DNA from: Arachnia rubra
GTDB lineage: Bacteria > Actinomycetota > Actinomycetes > Propionibacteriales > Propionibacteriaceae
Direction of reading: 5' to 3'
Assembly: GCF_019973735.1 (NCBI RefSeq)
Contig: NZ_AP024463.1
Span: 3,162,001-3,226,000, forward strand
DNA: 64,000 nt
How positions within the stretch are numbered: position 1 is the first letter of the stretch; every line of letters begins with the position of its first letter. Under the pieces are notes generated by a model, which was not told where the DNA came from, did no database searches, and saw only the letters and a program-made list of their open reading frames with translations. This document shows, one piece after another, positions 44,195 to 55,725 of this stretch. A program made the translations under genes and the position numbers.

Positions 44195-45094
44195 TCACTC
44201 CCCCATGGTTGGGGGCTGGTTGCCTTCGTCGCGCTGGGCGAGGAAACGCTCCACCGCTGCCGCTATCTCGTCAGCGGAGGGCAGGTCCTCACTGGTGGGT
44301 TCGGTGTAGCGGTCGTACTGTTCCTCGAGTTGGCGCAGCAGCTCGCGGGCGGTCTCGTCGCCCCGGGTGTCGGCCTCGATGGACATCAGATTGGCCTCGG
44401 CGGCCAGGTCGAGTTCGTCGGTCGGCAGCGCGAGTCCCGTCACCTCCACGTAGCGGTGGAGGATCGTCGCGGCGGCCTGCGTGAAGGAGGAGTTCGCGAG
44501 GTAGTGGGGCACGTGCGCCGCGACCCCGTAGGCGTTGATCCCAGCCGCCCCCAGATGGTATTCGAGGTACGCGGAGAAGGAAGCCGGGATCTCAAGACGA
44601 TCGATCCAGCGGGGGTTCTGCTGACGGAGCGCCGGATCGGTGGAGTGCGTCGCGAGGGGCGTGGGGCGGGTGTGCGGGAACGCCATCGGCATGCCGTAGC
44701 CAGTCAGCAGCATCGAAATGTCGAGCCGCTGGAACAACCCAGCCAGCTCGTCGCGGAACAGCTGCCAGCGATGATCAGGCTCGGGACCACGCATCACGAG
44801 GTACGGCGACCCGTTGGCGTCGCGTGCCAGATGCAGGTTGAGCGCAGGCTCGTCGATCGACGACCAGTGGTCGCGGTCGAACACCATGACGGGACGGCGC
44901 GCCCGGTAGTCGTGGACGAGATCCATGCTGAAGGCCCCGAGCAGCTGGGACTCGGAATGCTCCAGCAGGGCCTCGATCAGCGTCGCGCCGACGCGCCCCG
45001 AGTCGATGAAACCGTCGAAGAAGTAGAACAGCGGGGGCCGCGACCCCGCGACTGTGCCCCACAGGTCTTCATTGATGGCAAACCAGTCGGACAT
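44195..45094 (-). CDS. PAC2 family protein
   Basis: This 299-residue cytoplasmic protein of the PAC2 (proteasome assembly chaperone) family in actinobacteria starts at ATG 45094. It begins MSDWFAINEDLWGTV and shows LFYFFDGFIDSGRVG and ARRPVMVFDRDHWSSID. The C-terminal region is acidic. PAC2 family bacterial proteins are uncharacterised. The gene overlaps no neighbour and precedes no obvious operon. Confidence 0.85.
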   Translation of the reverse strand: MSDWFAINEDLWGTVAGSRPPLFYFFDGFIDSGRVGATLIEALLEHSESQLLGAFSMDLVHDYRARRPVMVFDRDHWSSIDEPALNLHLARDANGSPYLVMRGPEPDHRWQLFRDELAGLFQRLDISMLLTGYGMPMAFPHTRPTPLATHSTDPALRQQNPRWIDRLEIPASFSAYLEYHLGAAGINAYGVAAHVPHYLANSSFTQAAATILHRYVEVTGLALPTDELDLAAEANLMSIEADTRGDETARELLRQLEEQYDRYTEPTSEDLPSADEIAAAVERFLAQRDEGNQPPTMGE

Positions 45095-45153
45095 GCTTCC
45101 AGCGTAACCGGTGGAGGCCACAAGGTCCCGCAGCGACGAATGGGGTTGCGCGA

Positions 45154-46497
45154 TCAGCTGGTCCCGGACGGCTGGTCCCCGTGCGCGGCGACGGTGTGCC
45201 CGTCGCCGCGGACGGGGATCATGACGGCCAGCCCTGCGGCCAGCACCAGCACGATCCCGAGGATGCCGAAGTGCACCGCAGACTCCCCGGCCGGCACCAG
45301 GAAAGTCCCCAGCCACAGGAACAGCACCCACATCGCCGACGACAGAAAGGACACCGCCCGTCCCGTCGTGGCGTACAGGCCGAACACCTCACCGGAGTGC
45401 CCCTCGGGGATGGTCCGGGCCAGGAAGGAACGCGACGCCGACTGCGCGGGTCCGACGAACAGCGTCATGGCGAGGCCGAATACCCAGAAGACGACCTGCC
45501 CCTGGTCGTGGAGCGCGAAGATCGCGGTTCCCAGGCCCACCAGGGCCCCCAGCGAGATCAGGATCACCCGTTTCGGCCCGATCCGGTCGTCCAGGAACCC
45601 GAAGGCGATGGTGGCGAGCCCCGCGATGACGTTCGCAGCCACCCCGAAGACGATCACACCGCCCGTGGTGAACCCGAACACCCGCCTGGCCAGCACCGCA
45701 CCGTAGGTGAACACGCCCGCCAGCCCGTCGCGGAACAGCGCGGAGGCCAGCAGGAACCAGATGGTGTGGGGTGAGACCCGGTAGATGCCGATGATGGAGC
45801 GCACGAGGCTGCGATACGCCTGCCCCAGCGACTGGCGAGGCGGCGCGCCCGTCGCGGGCCGGTCCTTGATGGCGATGAAAAGCGGGATGGTGAACAGCAC
45901 CGTCCACGCCCCGCACAGCAGCATGGAGTTGCGCACGCCGGTGGCGTCGATGTCGGTTCCGGCCGCGGCGACGATCAGCAGCAGGATCGCGATCCCGCCG
46001 AGGTAGCCCATCCCCCACCCGAACCCGGAAACACGTCCGACGGTCTCAGGAGTGGCGACCTGGTCGATGGCGGCGTAATAGTTGACGTTCGCCACCTCGG
46101 CTATGACGTTTCCCACCGCGAGCAGTACCAGTCCCAGCCATAGATACTGCTGGCCGGGCGCGACGAACCACAGCGCCGCCGAGACCACCGCCAGGGCCCA
46201 GGTCTGCCAGCGCAGGTGGGTCATGCGCCGGCCGGAGCGGTCGGAACCCTGCCCCAGGACGGGTGCCAGCAACGCGATGAAAACCCCCGCGACGGCCATC
46301 GCGACACCCAGCATCAGCGACGGCCCGTCGTCGCCCTCGCCGGCGCCGAAGAGCGACCCGGATGCGATGTAGGCGCTGAAGACGAACGTGGTGATGACGG
46401 TCGCGAACGGCTGCGTGCCCCAGTCCCACATGCACCAGGCGAGGACCCGCCCCCGGCTGGCAGACGTGGCACTGAGGGCAGTCCTGGATTCACTCAC
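45154..46497 (-). CDS. UMF1/Atg22-like MFS transporter
   Basis: This 447-residue membrane protein has 12 hydrophobic segments. The N-terminal WCMWDWGTQPFATVITTFVF and PVLGQGSDRSGRR are typical of the UMF1/Atg22-like branch of MFS. It starts at GTG 46497; earlier in-frame starts extend into non-conserved sequence. Family members move metabolites such as amino acids. The substrate here is unknown. Confidence 0.83.
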   Translation of the reverse strand: MSESRTALSATSASRGRVLAWCMWDWGTQPFATVITTFVFSAYIASGSLFGAGEGDDGPSLMLGVAMAVAGVFIALLAPVLGQGSDRSGRRMTHLRWQTWALAVVSAALWFVAPGQQYLWLGLVLLAVGNVIAEVANVNYYAAIDQVATPETVGRVSGFGWGMGYLGGIAILLLIVAAAGTDIDATGVRNSMLLCGAWTVLFTIPLFIAIKDRPATGAPPRQSLGQAYRSLVRSIIGIYRVSPHTIWFLLASALFRDGLAGVFTYGAVLARRVFGFTTGGVIVFGVAANVIAGLATIAFGFLDDRIGPKRVILISLGALVGLGTAIFALHDQGQVVFWVFGLAMTLFVGPAQSASRSFLARTIPEGHSGEVFGLYATTGRAVSFLSSAMWVLFLWLGTFLVPAGESAVHFGILGIVLVLAAGLAVMIPVRGDGHTVAAHGDQPSGTS

Positions 46498-46624
46498 GGC
46501 ACAAACGTAGTAGCTGACGACGGGTTGAGAACAGAAAACCAGCCCATGCACGTCAGGGATAGATAACCTGTCACGAGAGCGGGGCTGGTGTTTATGAGCT
46601 GAGAGTATCAGGAGGGAACGGGCA

Positions 46625-47191
46625 ATGAAAGCACGCTTTAGGCTGGCCGCAAAGAACATCACGGCAGCTCTCATCGCCGGCGCGGCCATAACCGCCACGG
46701 GATGCTCTGCCAACGCTCCGGAAGATACGAAAGACGAGACGAAACAGGTCTCCGTCACCCGTACGAAGACCTATTCATCCCTGGACGAACTCAACGCCGA
46801 TAGCACACTCATCGTCACCGGTACCCCCACCAGCCAGGAAATAGTCCAGGATATCGATCCTGATATGGACTTCACACTCAGCACATTCGAGGTCCAGTCG
46901 ACGCAGAAAGGCGAGGCATCCGGTGTCATCACTGTGCGGCAGACCGGATCCACACGCCAGACACCGCCCACCGGACTCCTCGGTGTGGGGCAGCGATACC
47001 TGCTCTACCTCACACCCAGCGGCCTCTCAGGCGAGCAGGCATCGCAGTTCTATGTGACAGGCATGAACGCCGGCATCTACAAAGCCGCAGAAGGCGCTCA
47101 AACAGGCGGGGAGACATCCAGCGGCTCGACCTTCACGCAGGCAGACCCCGACCCCGCCGACAAACTGCCACCACACATCGAGATCCCATAA
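46625..47191 (+). CDS. Lipoprotein, unknown function
   Basis: This 188-residue protein has a signal peptide with lipobox ITATGC (Cys about residue 27), so it is probably anchored on the outer membrane-side surface. GGAGG 9 nt upstream supports ATG 46625. The mature part has a beta-rich region (SLDELNADSTLIVTGTPTSQ) and a Gly/Ser-rich tail. No binding domain was recognised. It precedes the B12 operon but is separated by the riboswitch region. Confidence 0.75.
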   Translation: MKARFRLAAKNITAALIAGAAITATGCSANAPEDTKDETKQVSVTRTKTYSSLDELNADSTLIVTGTPTSQEIVQDIDPDMDFTLSTFEVQSTQKGEASGVITVRQTGSTRQTPPTGLLGVGQRYLLYLTPSGLSGEQASQFYVTGMNAGIYKAAEGAQTGGETSSGSTFTQADPDPADKLPPHIEIP

Positions 47192-47309
47192 CCTTGCGAC
47201 GCCGCGCGGGCAACCATCGATGGACGGCCCACACCGGCAAGCAATCGCCGCATCCCGGATTCTGCGACTCCAAGGCCTTGTCAAGCTGGATTGCATGATA
47301 GTGGTTGAA

Positions 47310-47482
47310 GCTGGAAGCGGCTGCTATGGTTCCCCCGTCGGTGGCGCCCCCAGGCGCCGGGGAACCCGGTGAAAATCCGGGACTGACGCGCAGCGGTGAG
47401 AGCGACCAAGCGGACATATCCACTGGGGAGACCTGGGAAGGCGTCCGGGCAGGGATGAACTCAAGTCCGAAGACCAGCCGAC
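47310..47482 (+). promoter_or_regulatory. Cobalamin riboswitch
   Basis: The leader shows the usual cobalamin aptamer order: GGGAACCCGGTGAAAATCC, GGGACTGACGCGCAGCGGTG, then after a variable stretch AAGTCCGAAGACC. It lies before the btuF-like lipoprotein gene (start 47540), and B12-bound RNA would shut down transport. Exact ends are approximate. Confidence 0.9.
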
Positions 47483-47539
47483 GTCTTTAAACCATGTTTA
47501 TCCATGCCTCGCGAAAAGGCCTTAGTGGAAAGAACGACC

Positions 47540-48535
47540 ATGCGTCTTCGTGCCCGCCTGACAGCCGGAATCATGACCGCCGGCCTCCTGCTGACCGGCT
47601 GTGTCGGTGCCCCAGCCACCAACACCAGCTCCCCCGCAGCCGACTCCAGCTCAGCCGCCTACACTCCCGTCACCATCACGAACTGCGGTTTCGAAGCCAC
47701 CTTCAACGAGCCCCCGAAAGCCGCCGTCAGCCTCAACCAGGGAGCAACCGAGGTGATGCTGGGACTCGGCCTGGAGAAGCAGATGGTCGGCACCGCCTAC
47801 CTCGACAACGACATCGCGGAACGTTGGAAGGCCGCCTACGACTCCGTGCCAGTGCTGTCGGACAAGTACCCGTCGAAGGAAAAGTTCCTCGAGGTCAAAC
47901 CGGACTTCGCCTATGCCTCCTACACCTCCGCGTTCACGGAAAAGAACATCGGGACCCGCGACGAGCTGAAGAGCGAGAAGGTCGGCACCTATCTGAGTCC
48001 CTTCGGCTGCACCAACGAGGGAGACGGGAGCATCCCCGCCACCATGGAGGCCGCCTGGGGTGAGGTCACCGACGTCGCCAGGATCTTCGGGGTGGAGGAT
48101 CGTTCCACCAAGCTGATCGAGGAGCAGAAGGCCAAGCTCGCAGAGCTGAAGCAGAAGGCGGCGGGCAAGGACAAGAAGGTCCTGTGGTACGACTCCGACG
48201 AGAAGAGCCCGTTCGTCGGCGGTGGCGCCGGCGGCCCGCAGATCATCCTCGACACCATCGGCGCGACCAACGTCTTCGCCAACGTGCCGAAGGGATGGGA
48301 CAACGTCTCCTGGGAGGACGTGATCAAGGCCGACCCCGACTACATCGTCTTCGCCGACGCCTCCTGGTCGACGGCAGCCAGCAAGCAGGCCTACATGGAG
48401 GCCGATCCGGCGCTGAGCCAGTTGAAGGCTGTGAAGAACAAGGCCTACATCACCGTCCCCTTCTCGGAGTCCACACCCGGTATCCGCTTGGTCGATGGCG
48501 CCGAGAAGGTCTCCGAGCAGATCGCCAAGAGCTGA
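47540..48535 (+). CDS. btuF: Cobalamin/cobamide-type ABC transporter substrate-binding lipoprotein
   Basis: This 331-residue protein starts at ATG 47540 (GGAAAG upstream). The lipobox LLLTGC ends a signal near residue 21. The mature class III binding protein has the two-lobe pattern (PKAAVSLNQGATEVMLGLGL, ADPDYIVFADASW, PFSESTPGIRLVDGAEKVSE). The riboswitch upstream and the permease/ATPase downstream assign it to corrinoid uptake; iron-siderophore binding is the alternative within this family. Confidence 0.88.
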   Translation: MRLRARLTAGIMTAGLLLTGCVGAPATNTSSPAADSSSAAYTPVTITNCGFEATFNEPPKAAVSLNQGATEVMLGLGLEKQMVGTAYLDNDIAERWKAAYDSVPVLSDKYPSKEKFLEVKPDFAYASYTSAFTEKNIGTRDELKSEKVGTYLSPFGCTNEGDGSIPATMEAAWGEVTDVARIFGVEDRSTKLIEEQKAKLAELKQKAAGKDKKVLWYDSDEKSPFVGGGAGGPQIILDTIGATNVFANVPKGWDNVSWEDVIKADPDYIVFADASWSTAASKQAYMEADPALSQLKAVKNKAYITVPFSESTPGIRLVDGAEKVSEQIAKS

Positions 48536-48537
48536 CG

Positions 48538-49578
48538 GTGAGTCGCTGGCTGGGGGTCACGCTGCTGGGCGTGGCCCTCACCGTCGTGATCCTCGCGGCG
48601 GCGACGGTGGCCCTCGGGGTGGGCTCGGCAAGTCTGTCCGTGGGTGACGTCGTCGACGTGATCCTGCGGCGGCTGGCGCTGATCCCCGGGGAGAATGTGA
48701 CGGTGGAGGCCGACCGGATCGTGTGGGAGCTGCGGATGCCGCGGGTGCTCGGCGCGCTGTCGGTCGGAGCGGCGCTGGCGATCTGCGGCGTGGTGCTGCA
48801 GTCGCTGACCCGCAACGAGCTCGCCGACCCCTATCTGCTCGGCATCTCCTCCGGGTCCACGGTGGGCGTGGTCGCGGTGATCGTGTTCGGTCTCTCCCTG
48901 CCCCTCGTGCCGGAGTCGCTGACCCTGACGGCCGCGGCGTTCGGCGGCGCGATCCTGGCGATGGTGCTGGTGCTCGGGCTGGCGACAGGCCGGTCGGGCG
49001 CCCTGCCGCCGGGCCGCACCATCCTGGCGGGCGTCGCCGTCGGACAGCTGTGTGCCGCCTTCACGTCGCTGTCCATCATGGTGTTCGGGGAACGCGACGT
49101 CTCCCGCATGGTGATGAACTGGACCCTGGGATCGTTCGCGGGGATGCGCTGGCCCAACGCCACAGTCATGCTGTGCTGCGCCATCGCGTCGCTGCTGGTG
49201 CTGCTGTTCGCCACCAGCACCCTCGACGCCTTCGCCTTCGGGGAGACCTCAGCCCGTTCGCTGGGCATCAACGTCACCCGGGCGCGCTGGATCCTGCTGA
49301 TCATCACCGCGCTGATCACCGCGGCGACGGTGGCCGTGGCGGGACCCATCGGCTTCGTCGGGCTCACCATCCCGCACCTGGTGCGGATCGCCACCGGGCC
49401 CGGGCATCGCACGCTGCTGCCGCTGACGGCGCTGGCCGGGGCGGCCCTGATGCTGGTGGCCGACACCCTGGCGCGGACGCTGCGTCCCAGCACGGAGATC
49501 CCGATCGGCGTGATCACCGCCACCATCGGTACGCCCGTATTGGTGTTCCTGCTGCGCAGGCAGGCGGGCAAGGCATGA
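48538..49578 (+). CDS. btuC: Cobalamin-type ABC transporter permease
   Basis: This 346-residue FecCD/BtuC-family permease has about 9-10 transmembrane helices. Family signatures are RMPRVLGALSVGAALAICGV, NELADPYLLGISSGSTVGVV and GPIGFVGLTIPHLVR. GTG 48538 starts 2 bases after the btuF stop. It overlaps the ATPase gene by ATGA. Specificity comes from the riboswitch rather than from the sequence. Confidence 0.9.
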   Translation: MSRWLGVTLLGVALTVVILAAATVALGVGSASLSVGDVVDVILRRLALIPGENVTVEADRIVWELRMPRVLGALSVGAALAICGVVLQSLTRNELADPYLLGISSGSTVGVVAVIVFGLSLPLVPESLTLTAAAFGGAILAMVLVLGLATGRSGALPPGRTILAGVAVGQLCAAFTSLSIMVFGERDVSRMVMNWTLGSFAGMRWPNATVMLCCAIASLLVLLFATSTLDAFAFGETSARSLGINVTRARWILLIITALITAATVAVAGPIGFVGLTIPHLVRIATGPGHRTLLPLTALAGAALMLVADTLARTLRPSTEIPIGVITATIGTPVLVFLLRRQAGKA

Positions 49579-50327
49579 TCCGCCTGGAGGAGGTCGCCTG
49601 GGATGTGAGTGGGCGCCGGATCGTCGAGGACATCTCCGTCGGCTTCGCAGCCGGTGCCATGACGGCGCTGGTCGGCCCGAACGGCTCCGGCAAGACGACC
49701 GTGATGCACCTGGCTGCCGGGCTGCGGAAGCCCGCTTCGGGGAAGGTGCTGCTGGGCGACCAGCCCATGGACACGCTGTCGCCCCGCTCACGGGCCCGGC
49801 GGATCGCGCTGGTGGAGCAGCACCCAAGCACCGACCTGGACCTCACCGTCCGCGAGGTGGTGGCGCTGGGACGGATTCCCCACGTCGGGGCGTGGCCCGG
49901 GGCTAGGGACCGCGGCAGGGACGCGATCGACGAGGCCATGGAGGTGGCGGCCGTGACGCAGCTGGCCGCCAGGCGCTGGCAGAGCCTCTCCGGCGGCGAG
50001 CGGCAGCGCATCCACCTGGCGCGGGCGCTGGCGCAGCAACCCGAGATCCTGTTGCTGGACGAGCCCACCAACCACCTCGACCTCAGCCACCAACTGGACT
50101 TCCTGGAGCGGGTCAGCGGCCTAGGGCTGACAGTCGTCGCCGTCCTGCACGACCTCGACCTGGCCGCGGCCTTCTGCGACGACATGGTCGTGATGCACCA
50201 GGGCCGCCTCCACTCCCAGGGCACTGTCGCCGAGGTGCTGACCACCGAGCTGATCGACGAGGTGTTCGACGTGACAGCGCGCGTCGAGGTCGATGACCGC
50301 CGGCGGGTCAGCTGGAGCCGGCGATGA
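49575..50327 (+). CDS. btuD: Cobalamin-type ABC transporter ATPase
   Basis: This 250-residue ABC ATPase has Walker A GPNGSGKT (about residue 35), signature LSGGERQ (about 140), and Walker B ILLLDEPTNHLDL (about 158-170). ATG 49575 overlaps the permease stop, and its own stop overlaps the next gene's ATG. It powers the importer encoded upstream. Confidence 0.93.
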   Translation: MIRLEEVAWDVSGRRIVEDISVGFAAGAMTALVGPNGSGKTTVMHLAAGLRKPASGKVLLGDQPMDTLSPRSRARRIALVEQHPSTDLDLTVREVVALGRIPHVGAWPGARDRGRDAIDEAMEVAAVTQLAARRWQSLSGGERQRIHLARALAQQPEILLLDEPTNHLDLSHQLDFLERVSGLGLTVVAVLHDLDLAAAFCDDMVVMHQGRLHSQGTVAEVLTTELIDEVFDVTARVEVDDRRRVSWSRR

Positions 50328-51010
50328 GGACCGTCCTGGTGGCGCTGACGCTGGCGGACGCCAGCCGCTGGCCGGAGCTGGCGGAGTCCGCCAGCCGCCT
50401 GGGTGGCGTCGCGGCGGTGCTGCAGGGCGAGGGACCCGGCCTCGTGGACCAGCTGGACGCCCTGGCCGCGACCGGGACCAAGCCAGTGCACCTGATCGGC
50501 GTCACCTTCGGCGACGACCTCGGCCCGGCATCCTGGGTGGGCCGGGTGGCGCGCTGGTGGCTGGACTCGCGCGGACCCCAGCTGGAGCTGTGGTTCTCCT
50601 CCCGTCCCCTCCGGGGCCTGCCTGAGGTCCTGCCCGATGCCGGCAGGGCACGTCTCCTGGCTCCCCGCGACTCCATGACCAATCCCGACTGGGAGGAGCC
50701 ACCGCCCGTGGCGCGCCAGGTGCTGGTCTGCCGCGGGGTGCGCTGCAACGCCAAGGGAGCCGCGGCGACGCAGGACGCCCTCAAACGGGCCCTGGCGGAG
50801 GCCGGCGCGCTGGACGAGTCGGTGCTGGTGACCGTCACGGCCTGCTGCTACCCCTGCAACCGGGCGCCGCTGGTCGTGGTGCAGCCTGATATGCAGTGGC
50901 TGGGCCCCGTCACCCCGGACGACGTCCCGGCCCTGGTGCGGCAGCTGACCGGGGCGACGAACGGACAAGAGCCGGCCGGCGGCGCGCCGGAGCCCACGCA
51001 GCCGGCGTGA
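50324..51010 (+). CDS. (2Fe-2S) ferredoxin-domain protein in the B12 operon
   Basis: This 228-residue protein ends in a thioredoxin-like ferredoxin fold, with Cys in VLVCRGVRCNAKG and TACCYPCNRAP as likely 2Fe-2S ligands. The N-terminal 120 residues look like a CbiX/chelatase-type alpha+beta domain (VLVALTLADASRWPELAESA), but without a clear catalytic His. It is the last gene of the cobalamin operon, overlapping btuD by ATGA. It may handle reduction or cobalt insertion of imported corrinoid; this is inference. Confidence 0.8.
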   Translation: MRTVLVALTLADASRWPELAESASRLGGVAAVLQGEGPGLVDQLDALAATGTKPVHLIGVTFGDDLGPASWVGRVARWWLDSRGPQLELWFSSRPLRGLPEVLPDAGRARLLAPRDSMTNPDWEEPPPVARQVLVCRGVRCNAKGAAATQDALKRALAEAGALDESVLVTVTACCYPCNRAPLVVVQPDMQWLGPVTPDDVPALVRQLTGATNGQEPAGGAPEPTQPA

Positions 51011-51045
51011 CCACATCCACAAAGACGACCGTATTGACTGGGTTG

Positions 51046-51073
51046 GCACATCGATCCGGATGAGCACATCGAT
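51046..51073. repeat. Direct repeat GCACATCGAT x2 before the 51085 gene
   Basis: Two perfect copies of GCACATCGAT, spaced 18 bases start to start, lie just upstream of the start. A GATAAG box overlaps the end of the second copy. They may be operator sites. Confidence 0.4.
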
Positions 51074-51084
51074 AAGGTGTCGGC

Positions 51085-51498
51085 ATGGATGAGCGGGAAA
51101 GACGCCGCAGCGACGCACTCACAAGAGCCGAATTGGCCGAACAGGCCGCACAACGCGAGGCCGCACAGGCGCAGATCCTCATCGACCGTTTCGTCGCCGA
51201 TGCCATCGCCGCGGGACTGGAGCCGGTGCCTTTGAAAGCGAGAACCCTCGACGGTCATGTGGTGAAAACGGATCGCCGCGGATGGTATCTGCGGCGTAAC
51301 CATTCCATCGCAATCGACACTGAGGGCGGATATCACGTCCTGAATGTCTCCGGAGGCCTACTGGCGCGGCTCCGCGGCGTGCGGCTGGAGGCGGCCAGGC
51401 CCTCTCTGCAGGTGGGCCGGGGAGGCCGGGACGGGGAGACCGGCGACCTCAGGGAATTCCTCGCCTGGGTGCTGGCGGGGAAAGTCCCGCAGGACTAG
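51085..51498 (+). CDS. Hypothetical protein
   Basis: This 137-residue soluble protein has an N-terminal charged helix (ERRRSDALTRAELAEQAAQR) then a beta-rich part (WYLRRNHSIAIDTEGGYHVL) and a C-terminal helix. No family was recognised. The start 51085 has GATAAG 8 nt upstream and no Shine-Dalgarno, so it may be leaderless. Similar size proteins occur widely in actinobacteria. Confidence 0.65.
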   Translation: MDERERRRSDALTRAELAEQAAQREAAQAQILIDRFVADAIAAGLEPVPLKARTLDGHVVKTDRRGWYLRRNHSIAIDTEGGYHVLNVSGGLLARLRGVRLEAARPSLQVGRGGRDGETGDLREFLAWVLAGKVPQD

Positions 51499-51908
51499 TG
51501 TCGTGCGTCGCAAATCCGCTGATAGGAAGCCGATAGGAACCAGCCGGCTCACGACGCCCAGGCAGCATCCTGGCCGCGGTGAAAACCCAGATCCGCCGCT
51601 GCGCCTTTGCCGGCGGATATCGTTTCCACCGCCTTTCCCGGACGGGTGAGGAATCCACAGAAATCCGGCTTTCCCACAAGACCCTGTGGAAAACTTTCTG
51701 GAAAAAAGATACTCATCCGGACGTCCACGCGAAGGGCAGCGCCAGGTGACGAAAAGCTGGAGGACGGCCCCTCCCGGGGCGGCGGCCCCTGGCCCGCCTG
51801 GCCGAAAGTTGGCTTTTGGCCGCGCCCTCTCCCGCATCGCGCCGGGTGCTACTAGGCTGGATGCACCGGACGCCAGAGGCGACGCCCGACGAGATGAAAG
51901 GCATCATC
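51499..51908. other. 410-base intergenic region with hairpins
   Basis: It contains ATCCGCCG/CGGCGGAT (51591-51618), TCCACAG/CTGTGGA (51654-51690), and a direct repeat GATAGGAA near 51520. These are candidate terminator or regulatory hairpins. I see no gene here. Confidence 0.4.
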
Positions 51909-52304
51909 ATGGAGACCACGGAGGTAGTAAGCGAAACCAGAAGCGTGGCGGTCAGCACAGTGGCCCCCGCACAGTTGGAGGCCATCTGGAGAACCCTCAT
52001 GACGCCTGCGGGAGCGCAGGCCCTGCTCGGCCCAGGCGGACAGCTTGGGAACAAGGGGGAATCCTGGAAGGCTGACGACGGCACCTACGGCATCACCCGT
52101 AGCTTCCATCCCAAAGAACAGATCCGATTCTCGTGGCATGCCGCCGACGACGCGCCCGCGACGCTCGTCGACATCCGGATGCGCTCCGTCGACGGCGGCA
52201 CCGAGCTGACCATCGTCCACGACCACCTCCCGGCCAGCGCCGACCTTGAGGCCCTCCGCTCCCGCTGGGAGACCACCTTGGACAACCTCATCGCGGCCTC
52301 CTGA
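51909..52304 (+). CDS. SRPBCC/AHSA1-like protein
   Basis: This 131-residue protein has the START-like pattern of SRPBCC domains: VAPAQLEAIWRTLMTPAGAQ at the start, FHPKEQIRFSWHAADD and GTELTIVHDHLPA in the middle, and a C-terminal helix ending WETTLDNLIAAS. Such proteins bind small hydrophobic molecules. AAAGG 7 nt before ATG 51909 supports that start; another ATG five codons earlier is possible. Confidence 0.75.
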   Translation: METTEVVSETRSVAVSTVAPAQLEAIWRTLMTPAGAQALLGPGGQLGNKGESWKADDGTYGITRSFHPKEQIRFSWHAADDAPATLVDIRMRSVDGGTELTIVHDHLPASADLEALRSRWETTLDNLIAAS

Positions 52305-52329
52305 AAGCAGCACCCAGCACTCCCTAGCA

Positions 52330-52371
52330 GCGACGGCCCAGCCCGCGGGAAACCCCCGGCTGGGCCGTCGC
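52330..52371. terminator. GC-rich 14-bp hairpin
   Basis: GCGACGGCCCAGCC and its complement pair perfectly around a 14-nt loop, then GTTGTCCCC. It lies after the SRPBCC gene and before hppA, so it may end the former. Confidence 0.6.
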
Positions 52372-52509
52372 GTTGTCCCCGGGACGGACTGCTCCCAGAT
52401 TCCCGCCAGATCCTTGCCGCACCACCCTTCCGGCACGAGAGGGCCAGGCGTAAAGTGAACTGAAAAAGCTGGCGACGTAGCCAGAAAACAATGATCGCTA
52501 GGGAGCATC

Positions 52510-55029
<2,520 letters not shown>

Positions 55030-55040
55030 CACCCAGATGA

Positions 55041-55084
55041 CAGGAGACGGGGGCCGGAATCTCAACACCAGCCCCCGTCTCCTG
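55041..55084. terminator. Strong hairpin after hppA
   Basis: CAGGAGACGGGGGC and its complement form a 14-bp stem with a 16-nt loop, 12 bases after the hppA stop. It is a likely intrinsic terminator with a weak U tract. Confidence 0.65.
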
Positions 55085-55150
55085 CTGTCGTGGCGCGGGA
55101 TGTGGAAGAGTGATGGTTAGCTGAGTGCGCTTGTCCAGAGAGGAAACATC

Positions 55151-55666
55151 ATGACCAACCCGCAGTACCCCAGCGACCCGTATGGAGGTGACCAGGGCCA
55201 GGGAAACATCTGGGAGCAGTCGCAGCCCACGGGCAACGTCTGGGACCCGCAGGCAACGGACGCCTGGAACCAGCAGCAGGCTACCGCTGGCATGCCCCAG
55301 ACCCCAGCGCCAACCCCAGCCCCCACGCCGCCACCACCGCCCGGCCCGCCGAGCCCTCTCAGCCAGGCCGCTCCCCCGCAGCCGCCCCAGCCCAGCCCGA
55401 ACAACTTCTTCTCCGCGCTGTTCGACTTCAGCGTCGGGACGCGCTTCAACAACGCAGCGATCAGGCTTGCCTATCTGGTCATCGCCAACACGGCCTTGCT
55501 GCTGGCGATCGCGATCATCGTCTTCGCGATCGTGACCCAGAACGCCCTGTTCATCGTGATATCGATACTGCTGGCTCCTATGCTGGTCATCGCGGGCATG
55601 GCCTCCATGCGGGTGCGCCTGCAGACGTACCGCGCAGTCGCAGGGAATCCGGAGAACAACTTCTGA
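55151..55666 (+). CDS. DUF4282-like membrane protein with Pro-rich N terminus
   Basis: This 171-residue protein has a Gln/Pro-rich N-terminal half (about residues 1-90, APTPAPTPPPPPGPPSP) followed by two transmembrane helices. The motif FFSALFDFSVGTRF just before the helices is the DUF4282 signature. AGGAAAC 6-10 bases upstream supports ATG 55151. The function of the family is unknown; it is probably an envelope protein. Confidence 0.7.
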   Translation: MTNPQYPSDPYGGDQGQGNIWEQSQPTGNVWDPQATDAWNQQQATAGMPQTPAPTPAPTPPPPPGPPSPLSQAAPPQPPQPSPNNFFSALFDFSVGTRFNNAAIRLAYLVIANTALLLAIAIIVFAIVTQNALFIVISILLAPMLVIAGMASMRVRLQTYRAVAGNPENNF

Positions 55667-55725
55667 AACCCAGGCGGCCAGGCCCTGGCCTTGTTGTGGG
55701 GTGCTGATATCTCGATGTTATGCCG

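Noticed and set aside
47310..47482. Class A or other ribosomal leader
   Set aside because: The conserved block order and neighbouring transporter genes fit a cobalamin riboswitch better.
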